Assembly (NCBI GenBank): GCA_009392515.1
Contig: VFGE01000018.1
Coordinates: 1 to 39,331 of the forward strand
DNA from: SAR202 cluster bacterium
Lineage (GTDB): Bacteria; Chloroflexota; Dehalococcoidia; Lucifugimonadales; UBA6952
Direction of reading: 5' to 3'
DNA: 39,331 nt
The notes beneath the pieces are model-generated. The model worked only from the letters and a program-made list of their open reading frames with translations. It was not told the DNA's origin and ran no database searches. A program made the translations under genes and the position numbers. Of the stretch, positions 8,966 through 16,933 are shown in pieces (position 1 is the stretch's first letter; each line of letters opens with the position of its first letter).

Positions 8966-11536
8966 TTATTCTTCTGTATTTTCAGCAGATGAGTCATTAT
9001 TATAAATTTCACCATCTTCATCAATCCCACTATTTTGTAGAGTCGTTTCCAGAGCTGCTTCTTTTCCTTTAGCAGCCTTAGGTTGTGTATCTCTAGCATT
9101 TCTTAGAATAGGGTCCATAGAAGCAATTGACACTGTTTTATCATTTGTTTCCATATTAACAATACTAACCCCTTGGGTTCTTCTACTTAATATTCTTAAT
9201 TCAGCTAAACTAGTCCTAGTTACTTGACCTTGCTCAGATATAATCAAAATATCTTCAGCTTCTTTCACCACTCTCGCTGTAGCTACTGGACCACTCTTAC
9301 TAGTAATCCTAAAAGTAGCAACTCCATACCCTCCTCTATGAGCTGTACGATAGTCGTTTAGTGATGTTGGTTTACCTACTCCTCTTTCACTTATAACCAG
9401 AAGTTGCCCATCAGGATCCACAATATCCATTGCTACAACATAGTCACTATCTCTTAAACGCATACCTCGGACACCACCTGAAATTCTTGAGCTGGATCTT
9501 ACTTCTGTAGAGTCAAATCTTATAGAAACACCATGTTGAGAAACCATCAACACATCAGCACCTCTATCTGCTAATCTAACAGAGATCAAATCGTCACCAT
9601 CTTCTAAATCCATTGAATTTATTCCGTTGGCTCTTATGTTAACTATTCGCTTTAAGTCCATTCTTTTGATTTCGCCCAATTTTGTAGCAAATAATAAATC
9701 TTTTTCTTCTTCTTCTAAAGATTCAACAGCAAGTATAGTTTGAACTTTTTCATCTGGCTTTAAGTTCAAATATTGAACTAATGGGGTTCCACGAGTTGTT
9801 CTGGAAGTATCTGTATTGATTTGATACACCTTATTTTTATAAACTCTTCCTCTATCAGTAAAAAATAATAATGTGTCGTGATTATCACAGACAACTAGAT
9901 CTTTTAACCAATCATCTTCCCTTGTTGTTTGCCCCTTAACTCCTTTGCCTCCGCGATGCTGCCTTCTAAATGTTGTTGCAGGTATAGATTTGATATAGCC
10001 CCGATTACTTAAGGTTATTATGGTTTCTTGGTGAGGTATTTGATCTTCCAAATTGAATCCGGATATTTCTTCAAGACTTATCTCTGTTTTGCGATCATCT
10101 CCAAACTTTTTCTTTAGTTCTTTTGTTTCAGTCTCAATGACTTTTAGTATCTTCTTTCTATCTGCGAGTAATGCTAGATACTCAGCAACAGCTTTAACTA
10201 GGGTGTCATATTCATCTTCAATTCTTTTTCTTTCGAGAGCTGCAAATCTTCTAAGTTGCATATCTAGAATTGCATTTGCCTGAATCTCGTCAAGGTTATA
10301 ACCTGCAATCAAAGCCTGACGCGCAGCGTCTGTGTCATCTGAGTTTCTTATTAAATCAATGATTTCATCTAAATTATCTAACGCTGTTTTTAAACCTTCG
10401 AGGATATGTATCCTAGCATTCGCTTTATCAATTTCAAATTGTGTTCTACGTCTTACAATTTCTTCTCTAAAATCAATATAATGTTGCAAAACTGATTTCA
10501 AAGAAAGTGTTTGAGGTTGTCCGTCGACCAAAGCTAACATGTTGTAATGTAAAGATGTTTGTAAAGCTGTTTGTTTATATAAAATATTTTTTACTACTTG
10601 AGCTTGTGCATCTCTTCTTAATTCAATTACAATTCTCATTCCTTTTCGATCCGATTCGTCACGAATTTCTGAGATGCCTTCAATTTTTTTCTCTTTTGAA
10701 AGTGTAGCAATTTTCTGAACAAGATTTGCCTTATTGGTCATGTAAGGAATATCAGTTATAACAAATTGGTATCTCCCATTTCTACCCAATTCCTCTATAT
10801 CTATATTTGATCTTATTACAACTCTGCCACGACCTGTCTCAAATGCTTCGCGAATACCAGTAGTTCCCATAATTAAAGCCCCGGTCGGGAAATCGGGACC
10901 TTTAACGTATTCCATTAGTTCCTCTACATCAGCTTTAGGGTTACTAATAAGATGAATAATACCGTCACAAATTTCTGACAAATTATGAGGTGGAATGTTG
11001 GTCGTCATTCCTACAGCAATTCCTGTAGAACCATTGACTATAAGATTTGGGATACGTGAAGGTAATACAACTGGTTCGGATAAAGAATCATCAAAATTTG
11101 GTACAAAATCCACAGTTCCTCGGTCAATATCTCCTAGCATTTCCATAGCTATACTTGCCAATTTTGCTTCTGTGTAACGCATAGCTGCTGGTGGATCATC
11201 ATCAATACTTCCAAAGTTTCCTTGTCCATCTACAAGTGGATATCGCATTGAAAAATCTTGAGCTAATCTGACCATTGCATCATAAACTGAAGTATCACCG
11301 TGAGGATGATACTTACCTAATACTTCTCCAACCAATCTTGCACTTTTTTTGTATGAACTTCCAGGACGCATATTCAATTCATCCATAGAATACAAAATTC
11401 TTCGATGAACAGGTTTTAATCCATCTCTTACATCAGGTAAGGCTCTAGCAACTATTACAGACATGGCGTAGTCAATATAGGAACTACGCATTTCATCTAC
11501 TATTCTTACAGGTTTTATAATCTCATTTGTTGTCAT
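8966..11536 (-). CDS. gyrA: DNA gyrase subunit A
   Basis: Breakage-reunion subunit of DNA gyrase, which introduces negative supercoils. The catalytic tyrosine is Tyr121 in [11 protein letters not shown], and the quinolone-region motif [10 protein letters not shown] carries Thr82 and Asp86 (Ser83 and Asp87 in E. coli numbering). The C-terminal beta-pinwheel domain has the GyrA box as [10 protein letters not shown], which favours gyrase over topoisomerase IV ParC. The protein ends in an acidic tail. The start chosen is ATG 11536 (856 residues) because GGGG in TAGGGGC precedes it. An upstream in-frame GTG at 11557 would add seven unconserved residues. It is the last gene of the thrB-lysC block, after a 76-base gap. 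Confidence 0.97.
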   Translation of the reverse strand: MTTNEIIKPVRIVDEMRSSYIDYAMSVIVARALPDVRDGLKPVHRRILYSMDELNMRPGSSYKKSARLVGEVLGKYHPHGDTSVYDAMVRLAQDFSMRYPLVDGQGNFGSIDDDPPAAMRYTEAKLASIAMEMLGDIDRGTVDFVPNFDDSLSEPVVLPSRIPNLIVNGSTGIAVGMTTNIPPHNLSEICDGIIHLISNPKADVEELMEYVKGPDFPTGALIMGTTGIREAFETGRGRVVIRSNIDIEELGRNGRYQFVITDIPYMTNKANLVQKIATLSKEKKIEGISEIRDESDRKGMRIVIELRRDAQAQVVKNILYKQTALQTSLHYNMLALVDGQPQTLSLKSVLQHYIDFREEIVRRRTQFEIDKANARIHILEGLKTALDNLDEIIDLIRNSDDTDAARQALIAGYNLDEIQANAILDMQLRRFAALERKRIEDEYDTLVKAVAEYLALLADRKKILKVIETETKELKKKFGDDRKTEISLEEISGFNLEDQIPHQETIITLSNRGYIKSIPATTFRRQHRGGKGVKGQTTREDDWLKDLVVCDNHDTLLFFTDRGRVYKNKVYQINTDTSRTTRGTPLVQYLNLKPDEKVQTILAVESLEEEEKDLLFATKLGEIKRMDLKRIVNIRANGINSMDLEDGDDLISVRLADRGADVLMVSQHGVSIRFDSTEVRSSSRISGGVRGMRLRDSDYVVAMDIVDPDGQLLVISERGVGKPTSLNDYRTAHRGGYGVATFRITSKSGPVATARVVKEAEDILIISEQGQVTRTSLAELRILSRRTQGVSIVNMETNDKTVSIASMDPILRNARDTQPKAAKGKEAALETTLQNSGIDEDGEIYNNDSSAENTEE

Positions 11537-11612
11537 TTTGCCCCTACAATAAAGCACAATAATATGTATCTAGCAAACAAATTCTACCATATATGGGGGG
11601 GCAAAACAACGA

Positions 11613-12248
11613 TTATTGTACTGCTCGTTCAATAAATCCATCAATTAATGCCCGTACTATAGAAGGACCGTCAATAAATGGATTAAATTGGTAACCTAAA
11701 ACCCAATCGTGTAAAGTACTTTCAATTCCATGGACATAACCAGTACCTAATTCGTAAACAGAAGTAATTAAATCTTTAGATCGTTGGAATTCTTTCATCG
11801 ACTGAGGTAGTGAATTAGGTATTTTAAAAAACCCACCAGAACCAATTATTGCAGCAGTTTTTGATCCTGGAGAAATAAATATATCTAATAAATCATCTGA
11901 AGTTTTAATTTCATCATAAATTTGTTTGGCATTTTTATTAAATAAATCATTTAAGAAATACATGCCTTGGCCAATAGCTAAAACTGGCCGGTTATTATTT
12001 AAAATAGTATTTAATTGAGACTGTAATTCTGTAAAGTGATAGGAGTTAGTGTATATGCAATTGTAATTATCTACTTTACTTGTATCATCGAGTAAAAGCA
12101 TTCCTGAGAAAACAGTTTCATTTTTTGATAGATTTTGAGAAATAGAATCATTAGTGATTATTGTCAGGTCAATAGTTTCAGAAACTTTTTCTAAATATTT
12201 TGGTGTTTCAGAATCTGAAACACCAAAAACCAACACATTTTTTTTCAT
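11613..12248 (-). CDS. Class I glutamine amidotransferase-like (peptidase C26-like) protein lacking the catalytic triad
   Basis: The 211 residues have the layout of a gamma-glutamyl hydrolase/PuuD-like glutamine amidotransferase fold. The nucleophile elbow reads PVLAIGQGMYFLND (88-101), where the family has GxCxG, so Gln94 (codon CAA) replaces the catalytic Cys. The family's final QFHPE block appears as GYQFNPF (185-191): Asn189 replaces His and Phe191 replaces Glu. The preceding VHGIESTLHDWVLG and following IVRALIDGFIERA match the family ending. All three triad positions are changed, so amidotransferase or hydrolase activity is not expected. A binding or regulatory role is possible; function is unknown. 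TAAGGT upstream is the likely ribosome site. It lies 20 bases after the selenoprotein gene. Confidence 0.72.
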   Translation of the reverse strand: MKKNVLVFGVSDSETPKYLEKVSETIDLTIITNDSISQNLSKNETVFSGMLLLDDTSKVDNYNCIYTNSYHFTELQSQLNTILNNNRPVLAIGQGMYFLNDLFNKNAKQIYDEIKTSDDLLDIFISPGSKTAAIIGSGGFFKIPNSLPQSMKEFQRSKDLITSVYELGTGYVHGIESTLHDWVLGYQFNPFIDGPSIVRALIDGFIERAVQ

Positions 12249-12268
12249 ATATTAATTACCTTAGATAT

Positions 12269-12544
12269 TTAGACTTCAAATAATTTTTCGATTACAAGCA
12301 TCTGCAATTCTTTGATTTTATTATAATCAGGCATAGCTTTTTCATCCTTACAATCATAAACTTTTTCTTTTTGTATATACACTTCAAGCCGACCTTTATC
12401 CGCAGGTGTTATTGTGATTGCTATATCACCAGGGTTATGACTAGATAAAAACTCTGCAGCCATCCACGTGGCTACTGGGAAGTACCCTCAACTAACACAA
12501 TATATAATTTCAACATCTATTTTCCCGAATTCAGAATTAGCCAT
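12269..12544 (-). CDS. SelW-like (Rdx family) selenoprotein with in-frame TGA as selenocysteine
   Basis: Reading from ATG 12544 to the stop at 12269 gives 91 residues if the TGA at 12490-12488 is decoded as selenocysteine (U19). The segment VEIIYCVSUGYFPVATWM has the SelW/SelT/SelH (Rdx) CxxU redox motif, Cys16 and Sec19, after the first beta strand. The remainder, ITITPADKGRLEVYIQKEK, matches the family's second half, where a beta hairpin carries the exported loop. Without recoding only a 64-codon fragment from Met28 is visible, lacking strand 1 and the redox motif. AAAGGAG at 12550-12556 stands 5 bases before the ATG. A SECIS-like hairpin follows the TGA. Family members are thioredoxin-fold thiol redox proteins of uncertain substrate. 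The selenocysteine itself is an inference from frame, motif and hairpin. Confidence 0.88.
12456..12475 (-). promoter_or_regulatory. Candidate bacterial SECIS hairpin
   Basis: On the minus strand, nucleotides 13-32 after the TGA form a 7-bp stem (GUAGCCA with UGGCUGC, one G-U pair) closed by the 6-nt loop CGUGGA. The apical loop begins 19 nt after the UGA, and its second base is G, followed by U. This fits the published description of bacterial SECIS elements: short apical loop, 16-37 nt from UGA, a G among the first two loop bases. Pairing was done by eye. Confidence 0.65.
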
Positions 12545-12558
12545 ATTATCTCCTTTGT

Positions 12559-12972
12559 TTATTCAAAATTTCCAGCGTCAGCATCCCCACCAAACGGATT
12601 TAGATCCCACAAATCATATTTTACACCTATCTCAGGTAAAACATGCATAGAAGATGGTTCATTAATACTTCTAATATAATGCCAACTTTCAAGTGATTGA
12701 AATGACACTCCGCAATAAAAACAACATAATCGTTTTGCAGTATCTTTCATCAATTCAATATATTGTTCATATTGCATTTCTGCATATATATTACTTATAC
12801 TTTTTATCTTCATAAACCTATCATTATCAAATGGAATTAATTTTTTCCTAATTGATTCATCTGAAAGGTACGGCAAAGTAATTTCCTCAATGTTTTTACC
12901 CTCAGTTAATTTATCCGGTAGATTTATTGGAGATGCATAGTTGCAACTCATACACCATAACCATAATTCCAT
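12559..12972 (-). CDS. Hypothetical protein with paired CxxC motifs (possible zinc ribbon)
   Basis: I do not recognise this 137-residue protein. It has two cysteine pairs 73 residues apart, Cys7/Cys10 (WCMSCNY) and Cys84/Cys87 (CCFYCGV, with an extra Cys83). This is the spacing expected of a split zinc ribbon or a redox-active pair of knuckles. The N-terminal tryptophans and an SLESWHYIRS segment look structural, and there is no signal peptide or membrane segment. It ends 14 bases before the selenoprotein start and begins 20 bases after the glycosyltransferase, so it is co-transcribed with both. Proximity to a SelW-like redox protein suggests, but does not show, a thiol or metal-related partner role. 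Confidence 0.75.
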   Translation of the reverse strand: MELWLWCMSCNYASPINLPDKLTEGKNIEEITLPYLSDESIRKKLIPFDNDRFMKIKSISNIYAEMQYEQYIELMKDTAKRLCCFYCGVSFQSLESWHYIRSINEPSSMHVLPEIGVKYDLWDLNPFGGDADAGNFE

Positions 12973-12992
12973 TGTTTGCCATCCTTAGAATT

Positions 12993-13715
12993 TTATTTAT
13001 AACGACCGAAAAAGCTATTTAGTCTGATCCTAATAATGTCTATAAACATTTTGAATGAATCTATTGAAGGTCTCACTTTACTGTCTCCATAATAATACCA
13101 ATCTATAGGTATTTCTTTAGTATTGAGTTGTTTTTTTCGGGCCAAGAAGAATAATTCAACATCAAATATAAATCCATTCATAGTTTGTTGTTCAAAAATA
13201 TCCCTGCAGACACTCATATTAAACATTTTGAAACCACATTGAGTATCTTTGATGTTGATTTGTAATAATAATTTTGTGAGAAAATTAAAAACCCTTCCTA
13301 AAACATATCTAAAATAGGGTTCTCCAATTCTACTAGAGAATACACTTTCCCTGGTACCGTATAATATATGATCATTTTCATCCAAATCTAATAGAAACCG
13401 ATCTAATTGAGTAATTGGCATTGATAAATCTGCATCACATATAAAACAATACGCATCATTTGCCATCATGATAGTATCTTTAATTACTGCGCCTTTTCCT
13501 CTATGAGAATATTGAAACAAATGTATATTTGAATGTTTTTCAACATATTTATTAACAACATCCACCGTATTATCATCACTACCATCGTCTCCAATAAGTA
13601 TTTCGCAATGAAAATCTGAATTTGCTAGGTATTCAAGAATAGTATCTAGGGACGCAGAAATTCTCTCCTGTTCGTTATAAACCGGAATGACAATTGATAA
13701 ATTTGATAAGGCCAT
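12993..13715 (-). CDS. Glycosyltransferase family 2, dolichyl/polyprenyl-phosphate sugar synthase-like
   Basis: GT-A fold glycosyltransferase, 240 residues. LSIVIPVYNEQERI (6-19) and ILIGDDGSDDNT bind the nucleotide sugar, and the metal-binding DxD is DAD in FICDADLSMP. The block DTQCGFKMF is characteristic of the Alg5/DPM1-like group that transfers glucose or mannose to a polyprenyl phosphate. No C-terminal membrane helices are present, unlike longer GtrB/ArnC relatives. Its ATG is one base after the lysC stop, so translation is probably coupled. Sugar and acceptor are not determinable here; a role in envelope glycan assembly is likely. Confidence 0.9.
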   Translation of the reverse strand: MALSNLSIVIPVYNEQERISASLDTILEYLANSDFHCEILIGDDGSDDNTVDVVNKYVEKHSNIHLFQYSHRGKGAVIKDTIMMANDAYCFICDADLSMPITQLDRFLLDLDENDHILYGTRESVFSSRIGEPYFRYVLGRVFNFLTKLLLQINIKDTQCGFKMFNMSVCRDIFEQQTMNGFIFDVELFFLARKKQLNTKEIPIDWYYYGDSKVRPSIDSFKMFIDIIRIRLNSFFGRYK

Positions 13716-13716
13716 T

Positions 13717-14928
13717 TTATTTACTTAATCCGAAAACCGAGTGTAAAGCATTTGCTGCAGTTTCTATTTGATTTTCATCTATAATACAAGTTATGCGAAT
13801 CTCCGAAGTAGTAATGAGTTCTATATTGACACCATTGTCTGCCAATGCTCCAAACATACTTGTCGCATATCCAGGATTGTTTTGCATACCAGTTCCAATA
13901 ACACTGATTTTAACTAAATTCGAATTCGTTTCAAAGCCTTTTGCACCAATAGAGTCTATTAAATCCTTTATTATTTCTATTGCAGAATTTAAATCCGAAC
14001 GAGCAACTGTGAATGTCAAATCGGTAATATTATTAGAACCTGCATTCTGCACTATAGTATCAACACTAATACCTTTTTCAGAAAGAGGTTTAAAAATAGA
14101 TACAGCCACCCCTGGTTTATCTGGGACAGATAAAATTGTAATTTTTGCGACATTTTTATCAACTGTTACAGCGTTAACTCGATTATCATTTTCCATAGTA
14201 TTCTCTCCACCAATAATGGTACCTTGACCATCTTTAAAACTCGATTTTACAAATATTGGCATATTAAAAGCAGCGGCTAATTCTATTGATCGAGGTTGCA
14301 TTTTTGCACCATAATTTGCCATTTCGAGCATCTCTTCAAAACTAATGTAAGGTAATAGTTGCGCATTTTTAACGATATTGGGGTCTGCGTCAAATATACC
14401 TTCTACATCTGTATATATTTCACAACGATCTGCATTTAAACCAATTGCTAATGCTACAGCAGACAAGTCCGAAGCACCTCGTCCTAAAGTAGTCACTTCA
14501 TTATCTTCATTAACTCCCTGAAATCCAGCAACAACAACAATTTTACCTTCATCAAGTTCTTTGTTTATTCTTGCAGGAACCATTTTATTTATTCTTGCTT
14601 TTGTATGAAGCTGATCTGTTCTAACGCCAGCTTGTTCACCCGTTAGAGCAATACTTTTGAATCCTAATGATGAAACAGCCATAGAAACCAATGAACAGGA
14701 GACTATTTCTCCAGTAGACATTAATAAATCCATTTCTCTTGGAGACGGGTCTGTATTTAATGAATTTGCTAAATTAATTAAATCGTCAGTAGTTTTACCC
14801 ATTGCAGAAACAACCGCTACAACTTGAAATCCTTGTTTATAACTTTCCACAATTCGATGAGCCACATTACTAATTTTATTAGCATCTGCTACCGAACTGC
14901 CACCATATTTATGTACTACTATGCTCAT
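13717..14928 (-). CDS. lysC: Aspartate kinase
   Basis: Phosphorylates L-aspartate, the first step toward lysine, threonine and methionine. The amino-acid kinase domain has VHKYGGSSVADANKI at the N terminus, LMSTGEIVS, TLGRGASDLSAVALA and YTDVEGIFDADPNIV. Two C-terminal ACT domains follow (TILSVPDKPGVAVSIF; then KISVIGTGMQNNPGYATSMF), as expected for an allosterically inhibited monofunctional enzyme. I chose ATG 14928 (403 residues): AAAGG precedes it and the family N terminus begins there. A TTG at 14949 would add seven residues. The start is one base after the thrB stop. Confidence 0.96.
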   Translation of the reverse strand: MSIVVHKYGGSSVADANKISNVAHRIVESYKQGFQVVAVVSAMGKTTDDLINLANSLNTDPSPREMDLLMSTGEIVSCSLVSMAVSSLGFKSIALTGEQAGVRTDQLHTKARINKMVPARINKELDEGKIVVVAGFQGVNEDNEVTTLGRGASDLSAVALAIGLNADRCEIYTDVEGIFDADPNIVKNAQLLPYISFEEMLEMANYGAKMQPRSIELAAAFNMPIFVKSSFKDGQGTIIGGENTMENDNRVNAVTVDKNVAKITILSVPDKPGVAVSIFKPLSEKGISVDTIVQNAGSNNITDLTFTVARSDLNSAIEIIKDLIDSIGAKGFETNSNLVKISVIGTGMQNNPGYATSMFGALADNGVNIELITTSEIRITCIIDENQIETAANALHSVFGLSK

Positions 14929-14929
14929 T

Positions 14930-15838
14930 TTAATACCTTTGTGCCCCAAGTATAGATGGGGCAGAGACTATTGCATCACCATTTAATTGTAATTTGTCCC
15001 CAGCGTCTCTCATTTCATAAGTAACAGTTATTTCACGCCCATTAGTAAATGCCAAAATGGTTGGGCCTGCCCCTGAGAGGCAAGCTCCAAGAGCTCCTCC
15101 ATCCATAGCAGATTTAATCACAATGTCCATACCTCTAAAAACTGCTTTACGTGAAGGTTGATGCAGTGCATCTTGCATCGCCACACTCAGTAACTTGAAA
15201 TCACTCGTATTTAAGGCATTTATCAGCAAACCAAGTCTTGAAATATTATAAACTGCATCCATTCTAGACACTGTATCTTTTAATAGATTTCTGGCCTCAT
15301 CAGTTGCCATAGAAAAACCAGGGATATACAAAACACAACGTAAATCTTCAGGTATGGCAATGTTTTGATGAATTAAGTTTCCGCTATTATCATTTATGAC
15401 TAATATACAACCGCCATATAAAGCTGCTGCTACATTATCGGCATGACCTTCGATTTCATTTGCTAATTTAAGAATTAAATCGTAATCAATCGAATGTTCA
15501 CATATGTTAACAGCCCCTAATAAACCAGCAATAATAGCACTAGAACTACTACCTAATCCTCTAGAAACAGGAATATTATTTTCACAGTTAATTAGTAATC
15601 TAGGTGGTTTTATGTCAAAATATGAAAAATATTTATGGGCTGAAGCAATAATAAGATTATCGCTACCCGTATTTAAAACATCTTGACCTTGGCCAGTAAT
15701 TATTACTTGGTCTTTTTTTTCATCTGTTATAGTAAATTCAACATAATTCCAAATATCAAGTGCCATACCAAGGCAATCAAATCCTGGGCCTATATTTGCT
15801 GTGGTTGCTGGGACTTTAATCCTAACTGATTTTTCCAT
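14930..15838 (-). CDS. thrB: Homoserine kinase
   Basis: GHMP-family kinase that phosphorylates homoserine for threonine synthesis. The substrate-side motif is RIKVPATTANIGPGFDCLG, the ATP-binding glycine loop is PVSRGLGSSSSAIIAGLLG near residue 90, and GALGACLSGAGPTILAF is the third GHMP motif. The start is placed at ATG 15838 (302 residues): TGGAG lies 10 bases upstream and family members begin there. An upstream ATG at 15865 has no ribosome site. It is paired with lysC, so aspartate-family synthesis is grouped, although homoserine dehydrogenase and threonine synthase are not in the window. Confidence 0.95.
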   Translation of the reverse strand: MEKSVRIKVPATTANIGPGFDCLGMALDIWNYVEFTITDEKKDQVIITGQGQDVLNTGSDNLIIASAHKYFSYFDIKPPRLLINCENNIPVSRGLGSSSSAIIAGLLGAVNICEHSIDYDLILKLANEIEGHADNVAAALYGGCILVINDNSGNLIHQNIAIPEDLRCVLYIPGFSMATDEARNLLKDTVSRMDAVYNISRLGLLINALNTSDFKLLSVAMQDALHQPSRKAVFRGMDIVIKSAMDGGALGACLSGAGPTILAFTNGREITVTYEMRDAGDKLQLNGDAIVSAPSILGAQRY

Positions 15839-15904
15839 ATATATAACTCCAGTAATATTATACATATCTGTAGCTAATGAGACAACGTGAGATAAGAATA
15901 GAAA

Positions 15905-16918
15905 CTAATTAAGTAGGGTTTTTAATATCTTTTCAGTATATTCTAAATCTCCAGCAGGCATTTGAATTAATTGCAGATCTGCACCAAGATTAGATCGCTC
16001 GATAAATTTATCTCTTATTTCTTCAATCGTTCCAATTACTTGCATTGATTCAATCATTTCATTTGTTATTGCATTTATAGATTTATCAACATCTCGAGCT
16101 TCCCAAGCTTCCCTAGAAGATTGTACCTCTTCTTCAAATCCATTACGAATCAAAGCTTCCCAATAAAATGTACCCATTCTATTAATATAGTAGTGGACTA
16201 ATTGTTTTGATTGAAGCCATTTAGATTCATCATCATCTCCATTTAGAACAACAAGTCTCGTTTGAGGAGCAATAGTTAAACTTTTACTTGAATCCACTAA
16301 ATCAGCACCTTCTTGCAACCCTGTCCTTAATGATGAAAACTGTTCTTTGGGCCAATGGATAGGAAATATCCCGTCAGCTATTTCTCCGGATTGTTTTATG
16401 GATTTTGGGGTTAATGACGCAATATAAATTGGAATATAATTTCTTGGGCGATCATATTCTAACCGAAACCCACGTTCTAATTTGTAAATTTCACCATCAT
16501 AAAATAATTTCTCTCCTGAAATGAGAATTTTGAATATATCTATATATTCCCTCATTCTTCTCAATGGTTTTTGGTAATCAATACCATGAAAATGTTCTAT
16601 AACATTTGCTCCTGAAGCACCTAAACCGAAGATCATTCTTCCATTTGAAAGTACATCTAGTGAGGCAAATTCTTGCGCCAATGCAGCTGGGCTTCGTGAA
16701 AAAGAATTCAATATACAAGATCCTATTTGAATTGAGTTAGTTTGTGTTGCTATTAGACTCATCCAAGGTATTGCAGATAAACCCCAAGCCTCGGAGACCA
16801 TTACACATTCAACCCCCAAACTCTCAGCTAATTTGATTTTATCTATACCCAGCTTCCAGTCTTGAGCAGATGTTTCATTCCTAACTCCGCCAAATTGGGC
16901 TAATATTCCAAGTCTCAT
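15905..16918 (-). CDS. LLM-class flavin-dependent oxidoreductase (F420- or FMN-type)
   Basis: Bacterial luciferase-like TIM-barrel protein of 337 residues. Recognisable blocks are RLGILAQFGG (strand 1), IQIGSCILNSFSRSPAALAQ, FASLDVLSNGRMIFGLGASG and IPIYIASLTPKSIKQSGEIA, the order seen in methylene-tetrahydromethanopterin reductase-like and alkanal monooxygenase-like enzymes. Whether it uses F420 or FMN, and its substrate, cannot be read. AAGGAG precedes the ATG. It lies just downstream of two CaiB genes (15-base gap), so it probably acts on a CoA-linked or carboxylate substrate of the same pathway. Confidence 0.9.
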   Translation of the reverse strand: MRLGILAQFGGVRNETSAQDWKLGIDKIKLAESLGVECVMVSEAWGLSAIPWMSLIATQTNSIQIGSCILNSFSRSPAALAQEFASLDVLSNGRMIFGLGASGANVIEHFHGIDYQKPLRRMREYIDIFKILISGEKLFYDGEIYKLERGFRLEYDRPRNYIPIYIASLTPKSIKQSGEIADGIFPIHWPKEQFSSLRTGLQEGADLVDSSKSLTIAPQTRLVVLNGDDDESKWLQSKQLVHYYINRMGTFYWEALIRNGFEEEVQSSREAWEARDVDKSINAITNEMIESMQVIGTIEEIRDKFIERSNLGADLQLIQMPAGDLEYTEKILKTLLN

Positions 16919-16933
16919 ATGTCTCCTTATAGT

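Noticed and set aside
8966-11536. ParC rather than GyrA
   Set aside because: The [10 protein letters not shown] box in the C-terminal domain and the full-length beta-pinwheel point to gyrase A.
11595-11602. G-rich run in the gap before gyrA as a possible regulatory element
   Set aside because: A short homopolymer-like run without a hairpin or repeat; nothing supports a function.
12269-12544. Reading the SelW-like gene as a pseudogene or as only a 64-residue protein from Met28
   Set aside because: There is a single TGA, no frameshift, intact family sequence on both sides, a good ribosome site only before ATG 12544, and the TGA is exactly at the redox position. A protein from Met28 would lack strand 1 and the CxxC/U motif, and no ribosome site precedes that Met.
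12468-12650. 60-codon plus-strand open frame
   Set aside because: It is antisense to the selenoprotein and the paired-CxxC gene, with no family resemblance and no ribosome site in context.
13793-14227. 144-codon plus-strand open frame
   Set aside because: It lies wholly antisense to lysC, whose motifs are complete; the open frame is a by-product of codon use.
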